From Allacma fusca (lineage: Eukaryota > Arthropoda > Collembola > Symphypleona > Sminthuridae): DNA of 64,000 bases. Shown piece by piece: positions 33,592 through 46,142 of the stretch. The DNA lies in assembly GCA_947179485.1 (NCBI GenBank), contig OX359245.1:9343001-9407000 (forward strand), written 5' to 3'. The translations under genes and the position numbers were made by a program. The notes beneath the pieces are model-generated. The model was not told the DNA's origin. It saw nothing but the letters and a program-made list of their open reading frames with translations, and ran no database searches. The first letter of the stretch is position 1; the number at the start of each line of letters is the position of its first letter.

Positions 33592-36500
33592 GCAAGTAAT
33601 CTTTTCTTAACCCGAACTTGAATGTCGTGTCCATAAATCTTGAGAACCGAACTTGGAATTGACTTGAACCTGAACTTGGATTTCAGGTCCTTGAACCTTG
33701 CAACTTTGTATTATGAAGTCGCAAAACTATTCCAACGGGTGGAGCTAAGATTTTCAATTTCTGTCGTCTTTATAAAATGCAGATTCGGGTTCACTCATTG
33801 AATTTTCCTAGTGTTGCTGTCTCACCGCACAATTTACTTGAGCAGTTTTTCAAAAATGATGAAAAATTACAAGAATAGTTTTAACCATGACGCTTTACAG
33901 AATACACAACAGTCTCTTCAAATGAAAGTGAGCTCCAGCTTCTGTGCATATCTCTGCAGGCATGGTTTCTAGTAGGGATGCCAATGGTCTGGTCCGGAAC
34001 ATTTATAATGGCCCGTTATTGCTCTGGTCCCAGATTTGTATGGTCTGGTGCGGTCGGATTCAACATTTGGACCACACAAGATACAATTGGTCCAGATTTA
34101 GGACTATAGCTCCTCACGGGTCGAGTAGTTATCTTACCGTACTCGTACTTGGAACCGTACTCGAATTGTCGGCCCCAATTCCCCCTTGACCGCTTATCTT
34201 ATCCAACTAATGTATTTTACAGTTTCACTTCTTAACTTATCATGCAAAAAATCTATAGAACAATCAAATGTGCTAAGTAGGGAACCCTCACAAAATTGTA
34301 ACAAATTTCCTCAAAGTAATCTTGCTAAATTTCGTAATTACCTCAAGAATGTAGTAGACATTATGAATCAAGTGAAGATGATCCTGAATTGATATTATAG
34401 TCATTCATGTGTAATATTTCAAGTGGCGTTGAAATTATGCTTAAATGTACCTTCATTTTCAGTTTTAGGTCAACGTTTTTATTATGTTTTAAGTATTAAG
34501 TAATTTTTTATGTATCAAGTTTTCATTTTTATTAAGGAGTTTATAAAAATTTGACTCAGAATTTCGGGTAAAATATAAAACGTTGACGAGGATTTTGACA
34601 TGACATGTTTTTTAGCCGGAAGGAATCATTTGACACATATGACTAGAACTAATTATCTAATGATGGGATGATTATATAATTTTGGCATTTTTTAATTCAT
34701 TTAGATTGGTTTTCATAATTTCCAAAGTACTAATTTTGAATGCTGGATGTATTTTCCAAAAACTTCAATTACATTGGTCTGGAAACCGTAGTGGGAACTC
34801 GAGTGGAGAAAATCATTTACTATTTGTTTTTTGACACTACATTTTTTTGCCTAGAAGGAATCTCAGATTTGTCCAAGAGAATTCATAAAAACTAAACTAA
34901 GAGGGGAAGCCCCTCTTGGGTTGTGTTTTTTAGTTTTGAAAGTTGCTTATATGCCAAAAATAATGTAAACGGTATTTAATATAGCTCCTCACGGGTCGAG
35001 TAGTTATCATACCGTACTCGTACTTGGAACCGTACTCGAATCGTCGTCCCAAATTCCCCCTTGATCCGGACTTGTATCTTCAAGTACGAGTAAAAAATCC
35101 TGTACTCGGAGGAAGGTATTATATTTCTTAATTTTTTACCGAACTCAGACCGTACTTACGAGTATAAAACTTTTATACCGACCGACCCGTACTTGAACTC
35201 CTACTCGAACCGTACTCGAGTATCAAGTACACGAAAACAACATTTTAGACGTTAGTTTTTGTTAAAGAGAGATTGACATAGAAAACAAATAGTAGATTCA
35301 TCTAACAAGATTTTGTAACTGCAACTTACGAACGGTGTTCGCAATGAAAATTTTCTGCATCGAGATTAAAATGCCGATGAACAATAGATCAAGATTTGAT
35401 TCTGCCAGTCATATCGACTGGATTCTCTTCAGTCATGTCAATCTCATTCTAACCTCCATTAATTCTCCCGTATTCTTCTGTTCCATTATATTTTACGGCA
35501 ATAGGTAAATACTACAATTAGTAACTACGGTAGTACTCAATTCGGAGCTGTAACAATAACTTACGCTGTAGGTGTAAGGTTCATGCTATTCGTAGTAATT
35601 TTGAATTTAACCGGTTTTCCTTTTTTGCTTCGGAATAATAGCAACTTTTTTGTAATCAAGGAAATATGGATGTGGACTTTGTGCTGGAGGAAATTACTCG
35701 AGTATCAATGTAAATCCAAGTACGGGTTCAAGTACTTTTGAATTTATGTCCGGAACCTCGTATTCATGCTTTCATTTAAGTACTTTGAAGGTACTCGTAC
35801 TCGCTCTGAAACGTTTGAACCTATTAAAACTGGGATAGTTCATCCTATTCAAGCGTTCTTCCAGTTTTTCACAATGGTATCCAAAATCATGCTCCTAAAG
35901 TAAAAAATACATTTTTCATCTTAGAGCCAGCTTTCAAATTGTGGGAATAATTGTTGGTAAAAACAAATCGATGAATTTACAGCCTCCAAATTCCCACTAG
36001 GATTTAGAAATTTTGAATATCTACAACCATCAGTCGATTTGTAAAATTTATTCAACAGCTTCAGTAAAAAATAAGTTGTTCCAGAGGGGGCGGGGGAGTG
36101 CGAAGTCTCACATAATTCCTTGTTGACGAAAACCAGTGCTAAAATGTTGGCCGAAAATTTGAATATTCTTCCACAAATTTGACCTTTTTCGTAGAAAGGG
36201 ACCTCCCGCATTAAGTATTTGATACGTTATAAACACTCACTTTCCTTTCGTCTCACCAACAGCAAGTTATACATACATGTGAAGAAAATATTTGCCCATA
36301 TCACGGAGTAAATTATCGGTTGGCGTAATTACAAACATTTGTAGGGAAATTTAGCCAAGTCCTGCCGGAAAATGTTTTTTGTAGCAATTCAAAAAAGAAG
36401 TAACACGAAATCGGAACATTTTAAACGATTCAATTTTTATTTAAAAATATTTCAAAGTTGAGACACTTGAACCTGGAGAAAATTCAAAATCCTAGCTTAG

Positions 36501-37139
36501 CATGCGTTTGCAGTGCCAGCTGCTGCTTGTGCCATTCAATGAAATGGAATTTAACATTACAGTAAATAAGATTGTCCAAATAGTTTTAACCAAGTCATTA
36601 TTAGTGAACATTTTACAAAATTAAAAGGGTGTTTGTAACTGTTTAACTCTGGCTCTGTTCTATGTTGAGAGAATTTTTCCTTCAGCTATGTTATTTTCTC
36701 ATGTTTCAATGCGAGTCATCGAAAACAATTACATTTTAGATTGAATGCCTGAGTTTCCATGCACGATGGGGTAAAGAAACCAGAGGTGTTATAATAAACC
36801 AAAAAAATATATAATGCAGCAAGTCTCGCGACGACACATTGATTGGGGCACATTCCTGATGACGGCAAAGCGCCCCGCATTCATGTTTTAACGTAGAGCC
36901 AAAATTCAGATATACTGCGGATATATTTGTCGAGATGTCCATGGTTTTGATTATCCTGCCACAATCCAGGTCAAAATTGTTCTGCGGTTTTTCGAATTTC
37001 AAAACCGCTCACCAAATCAGACCTGCGTTCGGGTCAAATATTTTGAGGATCCGAACTTGAACTTGACCTGTACTTGAACTTTCTAGTACATAATTGTCAG
37101 TACCCGAACTTGGCGTTTCGGGTCCCAGGAATTACTTGT
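33592..37139. mobile_element. Candidate composite element with GAACTTG-word ends
   Basis: Word arrays of the type GAACTTG/CAAGTTC lie at 33605-33710 and 37030-37130. The outer edges are weakly inverted: TTGCAAGTAAT on the left against TTACAAGTAATT reverse-complemented on the right. Between them are a TGGTCTGGTCC array (33980-34090), GTACTCG arrays (34110-34175, 34985-35225 and 35690-35800, the first two sharing about 85 bp directly repeated), an R2 copy (34190-34790) and a perfect hairpin AAGAGGGG-AAG-CCCCTCTT (34900-34918). No flanking duplication was confirmed, so the outer limits are tentative. Equivalent stretches lie in copy 2 (from 39370) and copy 3 (from 46172). Confidence 0.45.
34190..34790 (+). 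repeat. Dispersed noncoding repeat R2 inside the unit
   Basis: Aligns with 53690-54090 (AATGTGCTRAGTAG, CCTCAMAAAATT, CAAGAAYGTAG, TTCAAGTGGCGT) and with 62385-62660 (GGCGTYGAAATT, GGAATCATYTGACAC, AACTAATTAYCTGATGATGG-like, TTTCRTAATTTC). The motif TTTCAAGTGGCGT recurs in every copy. Also present in copies 2 and 3 of the triplication. Confidence 0.6.
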
Positions 37140-37149
37140 AATACCAAGT

Positions 37150-38086
37150 TAAGGTTCTCAACGGATCGGATATATCCGAACGGATACGGATCGGATACGG
37201 ATACGATAAAACTGAAGATTATCCGATCCGATATTTATCCGAACGGATCGGTTTTGTCATTCGCATCCGAAAAAAATCCCGGATAGGATCGGATACTACT
37301 ACATAAAATATCAGAATGGATCGGATAGCGACCTTTTGTTTTTCGGATAATCCGACGGATATCCTCGGATATCCGCGGATAAACGAATTTTTGAAAACAT
37401 GACGACCACTCTAATAATTTCTATCTGCTGCAATCACCGACAGGACATTAGTTCGACAATTTCTCAAAACGTTTATACTTTTTTCACTTCATGTAGCTTT
37501 TGTAGCAAACCTGAAACCGAACCTTACGAATATATTAAGCATGCCGTCTAGTATTTATGTTATGACCAGAAATTCAGTCATATTTTGAATTTCAGCTGCT
37601 TGTTCTAGATACCTGTTCTTATAGGCTTCAAATTGTTAAAGGTTACTAATAAGTCAATATTTCAGAATACCTGATAAGCGAAAAAAACTCAATTCTTAAA
37701 TTATTTATGTTAAATGTTTTGCCAAGCAAACATATGCATATGCACGGCTTCTTCCGTCATTAGAATACGTTATAAACTGACAGAATATTGTATTTAAAAC
37801 TAAAAGGCAAACTCTAGGATCAATTTTAGCTTCTACAATTGATTCGTGTATCCGCAGATAGGATCGGATATCCGCGGATAGGATCGGATAGCTCCTTTTT
37901 CGTATCCGACGGCTTCGGATAGGATAAATACGTCATCCGAAAATTTACGGATAAGCTTCGGATAAGATTATTTTTAATCCGGAAGAAACGGATAGGATCG
38001 GATACGCTTCAGTTTTATCGGTAAAAATTCGGATCGGATAGGATACGGATAGGATAAGGGAATTATCCTATCCGTTGAGAACCTTA
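37150..38086. mobile_element. hAT-like element with GGATCGGATA words, copy 2
   Basis: 937 bp. Termini TAAGGTTCTCAACGGAT are inverted, and 8-bp TACCAAGT lies on both sides. It is 6 bp shorter than copy 1, within the GGATAC part of the left array. Noncoding interior. Confidence 0.9.
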
Positions 38087-38098
38087 TACCAAGTCATA

Positions 38099-39363
38099 CA
38101 GTGAATTTACCATATAGTGGTTTCCTCTTAGATGGCATTCCCTCTTTAATGGCATCAAAAAACCCTGCTTGGAGGTTTGTAATGTTAAAGGTATGCAGTA
38201 TAGTTTCACCCACTATAATGGTATTCCCTCTATAATGTCACTATTATGTGTTACGGTGGCTCAGACAATGCGAAATTATAATGGCAGTTGGCATAAAATT
38301 AGCTAGATAATGGCTACAAAAGTATAACATGATGTTATAAAACATGCGGGCGGTTAAAAATGCTTGTGTCGGTTGGTTCAATTTTAATTTCAAATGGTAA
38401 TACGGTTTGATTATTATTGAGATTTACTGAAGCACGGGAATGATTAGCTGGATTTACGTCATATGATCCGTGACTTAAGTTAAAGCGAACAGTTATAACA
38501 CAAATCATTGCCATTTTTGCCTTGGCTAACTTCTAATAAGTTTCAATTCATCTTGATTTTTTAAAATAAATCCAATTATTAAATTGAACATTTAAAATGA
38601 CATTAAACAGACTGTCAAACAAAACCTCATAGTACAAAACCGCAAAGTACTCAGTGGAAGTAATTCCCATTTCCATAATCCGAGTAATTTGAAGACGGTA
38701 ATTTGGTTTCTGGAATGGTGACCTTGCAGTCGAAAAGCTTGTTGCGACTAACATTATTAATAGTATGAGGAAACCAAAAGTTACTAAATATATTAAACTC
38801 AATGAGGCTTAGCATACCTTATAATTTTGAGTATTCTGTAAAAATAAATAAATTTATAAATATATTTAGTTACAGTTATCCTCTATAAACATTAATATAT
38901 AGTATATAGTTAACCATTAGTAACATACAGTGGCATCCCCATATAGTGGCAGGAATTTGTCACTCCCTTGGAGACCACTGTATTAATATCTTGTATGGTA
39001 GCGTGAATGAAATGAACGTAGATATTAACAACTGGAAAATAGGATAGGAAAGAGTATTTATTCCAAGAAAGGCCGAATGTGTAAAAGAGGGAGAGAAGAG
39101 ATAGTCAGGTGTGTAAAGTGTGAGAGTCGGAGGAAGAGTTCCGTGGGCATGAGAGTGGGTAATCTCAGGCCCTGCAATGGTAAGGATTGTGAGTTCAGGT
39201 TGAGACAGGATTATTCCTGTTGAGACAAGAATAGACAGGAACGGGCGAGGTAGGACGTGTGGGCAAATGACACGTGCCAATGTACATACATACATACATG
39301 AGTGCTCATAATGACACATAGTATATGTAATCTTCGCACAACCACTATATAGGAAATTCACTG
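38099..39363. mobile_element. TA-flanked CAGTGAATTT element, copy 2
   Basis: Paralogue of 32321-33585 by triplication, including the solo LTR fossil at 38979-39340 with its ACCAC duplications. The structure is unchanged. Confidence 0.88.
38979..39340 (-). mobile_element. Solo LTR (fossil), copy 2
   Basis: Triplication paralogue of the LTR at 33201-33562. The same ACCAC flanks show that it was copied with the unit and is not an independent insertion. Confidence 0.85.
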
Positions 39364-42300
39364 TATCTTGCAAGTAATCTTTTCTAAACCCGAACTTGAA
39401 TGTCGTGTCCATAAATCTTGAGAACCGAACTTGGAATTGACTTGAACCTGAACTTGGATTTCAGGTCCTTGAACCTTGCAACTTTGTATTATGAAGTCGC
39501 AAAACTATTCCAACGGGTGGAGCTAAGATTTTCAATTTTTGTCGTCTTTATAAAATGCAGATTCGGGTTCACTCATTGAATTTTCCTAGTGTTGCTGTCT
39601 CACCGCACAATTTACTTGAGCAGTTTTTCAAAAATGATGAAAAATTACAAGAATAGTTTTAACCATGACGCTTTACAGAATACACAACAGTCTCTTCAAA
39701 TGAAAGTGAGCTCCAGCTTCTGTGCTTATCTCTGCAGGCATGGTTTCTAGTAGGGATGCCAATGGTCTGGTCCGGAACATTTATAATGGCCCGTTATTGG
39801 TCTGGTCCCAGATTTGTATGGTCTGGTGCGGTCGGATTCAACATTTGGACCACACAAGATACAATTGGTCCAGATTTAGGACTATAGCTCCTCACGGGTC
39901 GAGTAGTTATCTTACCGTACTCGTACTTGGAACCGTACTCGAATTGTCGGCCCCAATTCCCCCTTGACCGCTTATCTTATCCAACTAATGTATTTTACAG
40001 TTTCACTTCTTAACTTATCATGCAAAAAATCTATAGAACAATCAAATGTGCTAAGTAGGGAACCCTCACAAAATTGTAACAAATTTCCTCAAAGTAATCT
40101 TGCTAAATTTCGTAATTACCTCAAGAATGTAGTAGACATTATGAATCAAGTGAAGATGATCCTGAATTGATATTATAGTCATTCATGTGTAATATTTCAA
40201 GTGGCGTTGAAATTATGCTTAAATGTACCTTCATTTTCAGTTTTAGGTCAACGTTTTTATTATGTTTTAAGTATTAAGTAATTTTTTATGTATCAAGTTT
40301 TCATTTTTATTAAGGAGTTTATAAAAATTTGACTCAGAATTTCGGGTAAAATATAAAACGTTGACGAGGATTTTGACATGACATGTTTTTTAGCCGGAAG
40401 GAATCATTTGACACATATGACTAGAACTAATTATCTAATGATGGGATGATTATATAATTTTGGCATTTTTTAATTCATTTAGATTGGTTTTCATAATTTC
40501 CAAAGTACTAATTTTGAATGCTGGATGTATTTTCCAAAAACTTCAATTACATTGGTCTGGAAACCGTCGTGGGAACTCGAGTGGAGAAAATCATTTACTA
40601 TTTGTTTTTTGACACTACATTTTTTTGCCTAGAAGGAATCTCAGATTTGTCCAAGAGAATTCATAAAAACTAAACTAAGAGGGGAAGCCCCTCTTGGGTT
40701 GTGTTTTTTAGTTTTGAAAGTTGCTTATATGCCAAAAATAATGTAAACGGTATTTAATATAGCTCCTCACGGGTCGAGTAGTTATCATACCGTACTCGTA
40801 CTTGGAACCGTACTCGAATCGTCGTCCCAAATTCCCCCTTGATCCGGACTTGTATCTTCAAGTACGAGTAAAAAATCCTGTACTCGGAGGAAGGTATTAT
40901 ATTTCTTAATTTTTTACCGAACTCAGACCGTACTTACGAGTATAAAACTTTTATACCGACCGACCCGTACTTGAACTCCTACTCGAACCGTACTCGAGTA
41001 TCAAGTACACGAAAACAACATTTTAGACGTTAGTTTTTGTTAAAGAGAGATTGACATAGAAAACAAATAGTAGATTCATCTAACAAGATTTTGTAACTGC
41101 AACTTACGAACGGTGTTCGCAATGAAAATTTTCTGCATCGAGATTAAAATGCCGATGAACAATAGATCAAGATTTGATTCTGCCAGTCATATCGACTGGA
41201 TTCTCTTCAGTCATGTCAATCTCATTCTAACCTCCATTAATTCTCCCGTATTCTTCTGTTCCATTATATTTTACGGCAATAGGTAAATACTACAATTAGT
41301 AACTACGGTAGTACTCAATTCGGAGCTGTAACAATAACTTACGCTGTAGGTGTAAGGTTCATGCTATTCGTAGTAATTTTGAATTTAACCGGTTTTCCTT
41401 TTTTGCTTCGGAATAATAGCAACTTTTTTGTAATCAAGGAAATATGGATGTGGACTTTGTGCTGGAGGAAATTACTCGAGTATCAATGTAAATCCAAGTA
41501 CGGGTTCAAGTACTTTTGAATTTATGTCCGGAACCTCGTATTCATGCTTTCATTTAAGTACTTTGAAGGTACTCGTACTCGCTCTGAAACGTTTGAACCT
41601 ATTAAAACTGGGATAGTTCATCCTATTCAAGCGTTCTTCCAGTTTTTCACAATGGTATCCAAAATCATGCTCCTAAAGTAAAAAATACATTTTTCATCTT
41701 AGAGCCAGCTTTCAAATTGTGGGAATAATTGTTGGTAAAAACAAATCGATGAATTTACAGCCTCCAAATTCCCACTAGGATTTAGAAATTTTGAATATCT
41801 ACAACCATCAGTCGATTTGTAAAATTTATTCAACAGCTTCAGTAAAAAATAAGTTGTTCCAGAGGGGGCGGGGGAGTGCGAAGTCTCACATAATTCCTTG
41901 TTGACGAAAACCAGTGCTAAAATGTTGGCCGAAAATTTGAATATTCTTCCACAAATTTGACCTTTTTCGTAGAAAGGGACCTCCCGCATTAAGTATTTGA
42001 TACGTTATAAACACTCACTTTCCTTTCGTCTCACCAACAGCAAGTTATACATACATGTGAAGAAAATATTTGCCCATATCACGGAGTAAATTATCGGTTG
42101 GCGTAATTACAAACATTTGTAGGGAAATTTAGCCAAGTCCTGCCGGAAAATGTTTTTTGTAGCAATTCAAAAAAGAAGTAACACGAAATCGGAACATTTT
42201 AAACGATTCAATTTTTATTTAAAAATATTTCAAAGTTGAGACACTTGAACCTGGAGAAAATTCAAAATCCTAGCTTAGCATGCGTTTGCAGTGCCAGCTG

Positions 42301-42927
42301 CTGCTTGTGCCATTCAATGAAATGGAATTTAACATTACAGTAAATAAGATTGTCCAAATAGTTTTAACCAAGTCATTATTAGTGAACATTTTACAAAATT
42401 AAAAGGGTGTTTGTAACTGTTTAACTCTGGCTCTGTTCTATGTTGAGAGAATTTTTCCTTCAGCTATGTTATTTTCTCATGTTTCAATGCGAGTCATCGA
42501 AAACAATTACATTTTAGATTGAATGCCTGAGTTTCCATGCACGATGGGGTAAAGAAACCAGAGGTGTTATAATAAACCAAAAAAATATATAATGCAGCAA
42601 GTCTCGCGACGACACATTGATTGGGGCACATTCCTGATGACGGCAAAGCGCCCCGCATTCATGTTTTAACGTAGAGCCAAAATTCAGATATACTGCGGAT
42701 ATATTTGTCGAGATGTCCATGGTTTTGATTATCCTGCCACAATCCAGGTCAAAATTGTTCTGCGGTTTTTCGAATTTCAAAACCGCTCACCAAATCAGAC
42801 CTGCGTTCGGGTCAAATATTTTGAGGATCCGAACTTGAACTTGACCTGTACTTGAACTTTCTAGTACATAATTGTCAGTACCCGAACTTGGCGTTTCGGG
42901 TCCCAGGAATTACTTGTAATACCAAGT

Positions 42928-43864
42928 TAAGGTTCTCAACGGATCGGATATATCCGAACGGATACGGATCGGATACGGATACGATAAAACTGAAGATTAT
43001 CCGATCCGATATTTATCCGAACGGATCGGTTTTGTCATTCGCATCCGAAAAAAATCCCGGATAGGATCGGATACTACTACATAAAATATCAGAATGGATC
43101 GGATAGCGACCTTTTGTTTTTCGGATAATCCGACGGATATCCTCGGATATCCGCGGATAAACGAATTTTTGAAAACATGACGACCACTCTAATAATTTCT
43201 ATCTGCTGCAATCACCGACAGGACATTAGTTCGACAATTTCTCAAAACGTTTATACTTTTTTCACTTCATGTAGCTTTTGTAGCAAACCTGAAACCGAAC
43301 CTTACGAATATATTAAGCATGCCGTCTAGTATTTATGTTATGACCAGAAATTCAGTCATATTTTGAATTTCAGCTGCTTGTTCTAGATACCTGTTCTTAT
43401 AGGCTTCAAATTGTTAAAGGTTACTAATAAGTCAATATTTCAGAATACCTGATAAGCGAAAAAAACTCAATTCTTAAATTATTTATGTTAAATGTTTTGC
43501 CAAGCAAACATATGCATATGCACGGCTTCTTCCGTCATTAGAATACGTTATAAACTGACAGAATATTGTATTTAAAACTAAAAGGCAAACTCTAGGATCA
43601 ATTTTAGCTTCTACAATTGATTCGTGTATCCGCAGATAGGATCGGATATCCGCGGATAGGATCGGATAGCTCCTTTTTCGTATCCGACGGCTTCGGATAG
43701 GATAAATACGTCATCCGAAAATTTACGGATAAGCTTCGGATAAGATTATTTTTAATCCGGAAGAAACGGATAGGATCGGATACGCTTCAGTTTTATCGGT
43801 AAAAATTCGGATCGGATAGGATACGGATAGGATAAGGGAATTATCCTATCCGTTGAGAACCTTA
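42928..43864. mobile_element. hAT-like element with GGATCGGATA words, copy 3
   Basis: 937 bp, same as copy 2, with TACCAAGT at 42920-42927 and 43865-43872. Noncoding interior. Confidence 0.9.
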
Positions 43865-43953
43865 TACCAAGTCATACAGTGAATTTACCATATAGTGGTT
43901 TCCTCTTAGATGGCATTCCCTCTTTAATGGCATCAAAAAACCCTGCTTGGAGG

Positions 43954-44969
43954 CAGAGCTGCGCACAAGTACAAGTAGTACACGAGTATTTCAAGTCAAG
44001 TTCGCGTTCGGGTCGTGGTCAAGTAAATAAATTTAAAACCATGAACGGTTCGGGTCGTGTTCAGGTATTTCATCGACTTGACCATGATTTCTTACCTCAA
44101 GTCAAGTTCGTGGTCAAGTATAATTATTTTACTTGAACCATAGTACCTGGTCATGTTCAAGTAAATATTAAAAAGTACTTGACCACGAACTTGAGTTTTT
44201 CGTGTACAAGTTCAAGTAATTTTGTTTGTGCAATTCTTCATGGCTGAGGGAGTTTTCAATTCACTTACGATTCACTGTACTAAATGAAACTTAAAACGGC
44301 ATTTAATACATCACTTTAAGCGGCATTTGTTAATTTGTTCGTGTACACAAATACAAAAGAAAGCTCAACATTCATATGGCTCCGTGGAAATTGATTTAAA
44401 AATGTTAGCACCCATGTTTATAATAGTATAGTATGTATATAGTATGTGACAACAAAACCTAAAAGGAGTTCTGTGTCCCCGAAAATGTCAACTGAGTCAC
44501 CAGACCCACCCGGTACACGAAATCAGAGTAGATCTGCAGTGTACAATCGTTCTACATTCATTGAAAGGAACCAAAAATACAACTATTATTTTTAGAGGCG
44601 GTTGCTAGCAAAATGCTGGGTGAAACCTAGTGTGTTAGAAACCCAGGTTCGCTTTCATTAGAAATATAAATTCAATAAAACTTAAGTATTTTGATGTCCA
44701 ATGGATTACTTGAAAGTACTTGAAAGTTCAAGTTCATGGTCAAGTTCGGGTCATGGTCAAGTCAAGTTGAAGTTGGACCCGAAACGCGCGTATAAAATCA
44801 TGGTCAAGTAATATGAGAATTACTTGAAAACCCGAACTTGTTTCATTCAAGTATTACTTGAACTGAAAATGTCAAGTTCGGGTAATCTTGAAATACGTAC
44901 TTGAGAAGTCGGGGTCAAGTCAAGTTCGTGGTCGGATCTTTATAAATACTTGACCCGAGCGCAGCACTA
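43954..44969. mobile_element. hAT-like element with CAAGT words, recent insertion
   Basis: 1,016 bp flanked by CTTGGAGG (43946-43953 and 44970-44977). Copies 1 and 2 contain a single CTTGGAGG at this site, so the 8-bp target duplication is directly proven. The left end CAGAGCTGCGCACAAGTA is matched by the reverse-complemented right end TAGTGCTGCGCTCGGGTCAA. Arrays of CAAGT/ACTTG, TTCGGGTC and TCATGGTCAAGT words fill 43965-44220 and 44705-44960. No transposase. Same family as 57372-60412. Confidence 0.95.
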
Positions 44970-45780
44970 CTTGGAGGTTTGTAATGTTAAAGGTATGCAG
45001 TATAGTTTCACCCACTATAATGGTATTCCCTCTATAATGTCACTATTATGTGTTACGGTGGCTCAGACAATGCGAAATTATAATGGCAGTTGGCATAAAA
45101 TTAGCTAGATAATGGCTACAAAAGTATAACATGATGTTATAAAACATGCGGGCGGTTAAAAATGCTTGTGTCGGTTGGTTCAATTTTAATTTCAAATGGT
45201 AATACGGTTTGATTATTATTGAGATTTACTGAAGCACGGGAATGATTAGCTGGATTTACGTCATATGATCCGTGACTTAAGTTAAAGCGAACAGTTATAA
45301 CACAAATCATTGCCATTTTTGCCTTGGCTAACTTCTAATAAGTTTCAATTCATCTTGATTTTTTAAAATAAATCCAATTATTAAATTGAACATTTAAAAT
45401 GACATTAAACAGACTGTCAAACAAAACCTCATAGTACAAAACCGCAAAGTACTCAGTGGAAGTAATTCCCATTTCCATAATCCGAGTAATTTGAAGACGG
45501 TAATTTGGTTTCTGGAATGGTGACCTTGCAGTCGAAAAGCTTGTTGCGACTAACATTATTAATAGTATGAGGAAACCAAAAGTTACTAAATATATTAAAC
45601 TCAATGAGGCTTAGCATACCTTATAATTTTGAGTATTCTGTAAAAATAAATAAATTTATAAATATATTTAGTTACAGTTATCCTCTATAAACATTAATAT
45701 ATAGTATATAGTTAACCATTAGTAACATACAGTGGCATCCCCATATAGTGGCAGGAATTTGTCACTCCCTTGGAGACCAC

Positions 45781-46142
45781 TGTATTAATATCTTGTATGG
45801 TAGCGTGAATGAAATGAACGTAGATATTAACAACTGGAAAATAGGATAGGAAAGAGTATTTATTCCAAGAAAGGCCGAATGTGTAAAAGAGGGAGAGAAG
45901 AGATAGTCAGGTGTGTAAAGTGTGAGAGTCGGAGGAAGAGTTCCGTGGGCATGAGAGTGGGTAATCTCAGGCCCTGCAATGGTAAGGATTGTGAGTTCAG
46001 GTTGAGACAGGATTATTCCTGTTGAGACAAGAATAGACAGGAACGGGCGAGGTAGGACGTGTGGGCAAATGACACGTGCCAATGTACATACATACATACA
46101 TGAGTGCTCATAATGACACATAGTATATGTAATCTTCGCACA
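45781..46142 (-). mobile_element. Solo LTR (fossil), copy 3
   Basis: Triplication paralogue of 33201-33562 and 38979-39340, with the same 5-bp ACCAC flanks. Confidence 0.85.

Larger units (their letters stand above)
31366..37149. repeat. Tandem triplication, unit copy 1
   Basis: This 5,784-bp unit is followed head-to-tail by two more copies at an offset of 5,778 bp. It is composed of a GGATCGGATA-word element (31366-32308), a TA-flanked element with a solo LTR (32321-33585), and a segment with GAACTTG, TGGTCTGG and GTACTCG word arrays plus an R2 copy. Copy 1 is 6 bp longer than copy 2 in the first array and differs from copies 2 and 3 at scattered single bases. Its left edge falls exactly at the terminus of the first element. 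None of the short open frames in it looks like a real gene. Confidence 0.95.
37150..42927. repeat. Tandem triplication, unit copy 2
   Basis: 5,778 bp, collinear with copy 1 and almost identical to copy 3. It contains the GGATCGGATA-word element at 37150-38086 (flanked on both sides by TACCAAGT, 37142-37149 and 38087-38094), the TA-flanked element at 38099-39363 with the solo LTR at 38979-39340, and the GAACTTG/GTACTCG segment from 39370 onward. The site CCCTGCTTGGAGGTTTG at about 38164-38180 is uninterrupted here and serves as the empty site for the insertion in copy 3. Confidence 0.95.

Noticed and set aside
33182-33634. 150-residue minus-strand open frame, repeated in all three units
   Set aside because: It is the translation of a solo LTR and the flanking TA element. 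Its repeated presence is due to the triplication, not to protein conservation.
34893-34940. Perfect hairpin AAGAGGGG-AAG-CCCCTCTT, considered as a Helitron end
   Set aside because: No CTRR follows at the right distance on either strand. Kept only as a hairpin within the unit.
35921-37002. Two minus-strand frames of 96 and 88 residues (35921-36211, 36736-37002)
   Set aside because: Identity between copies reflects the recent duplication. No domain, no splice context, and the first is absent from the truncated copy 3.
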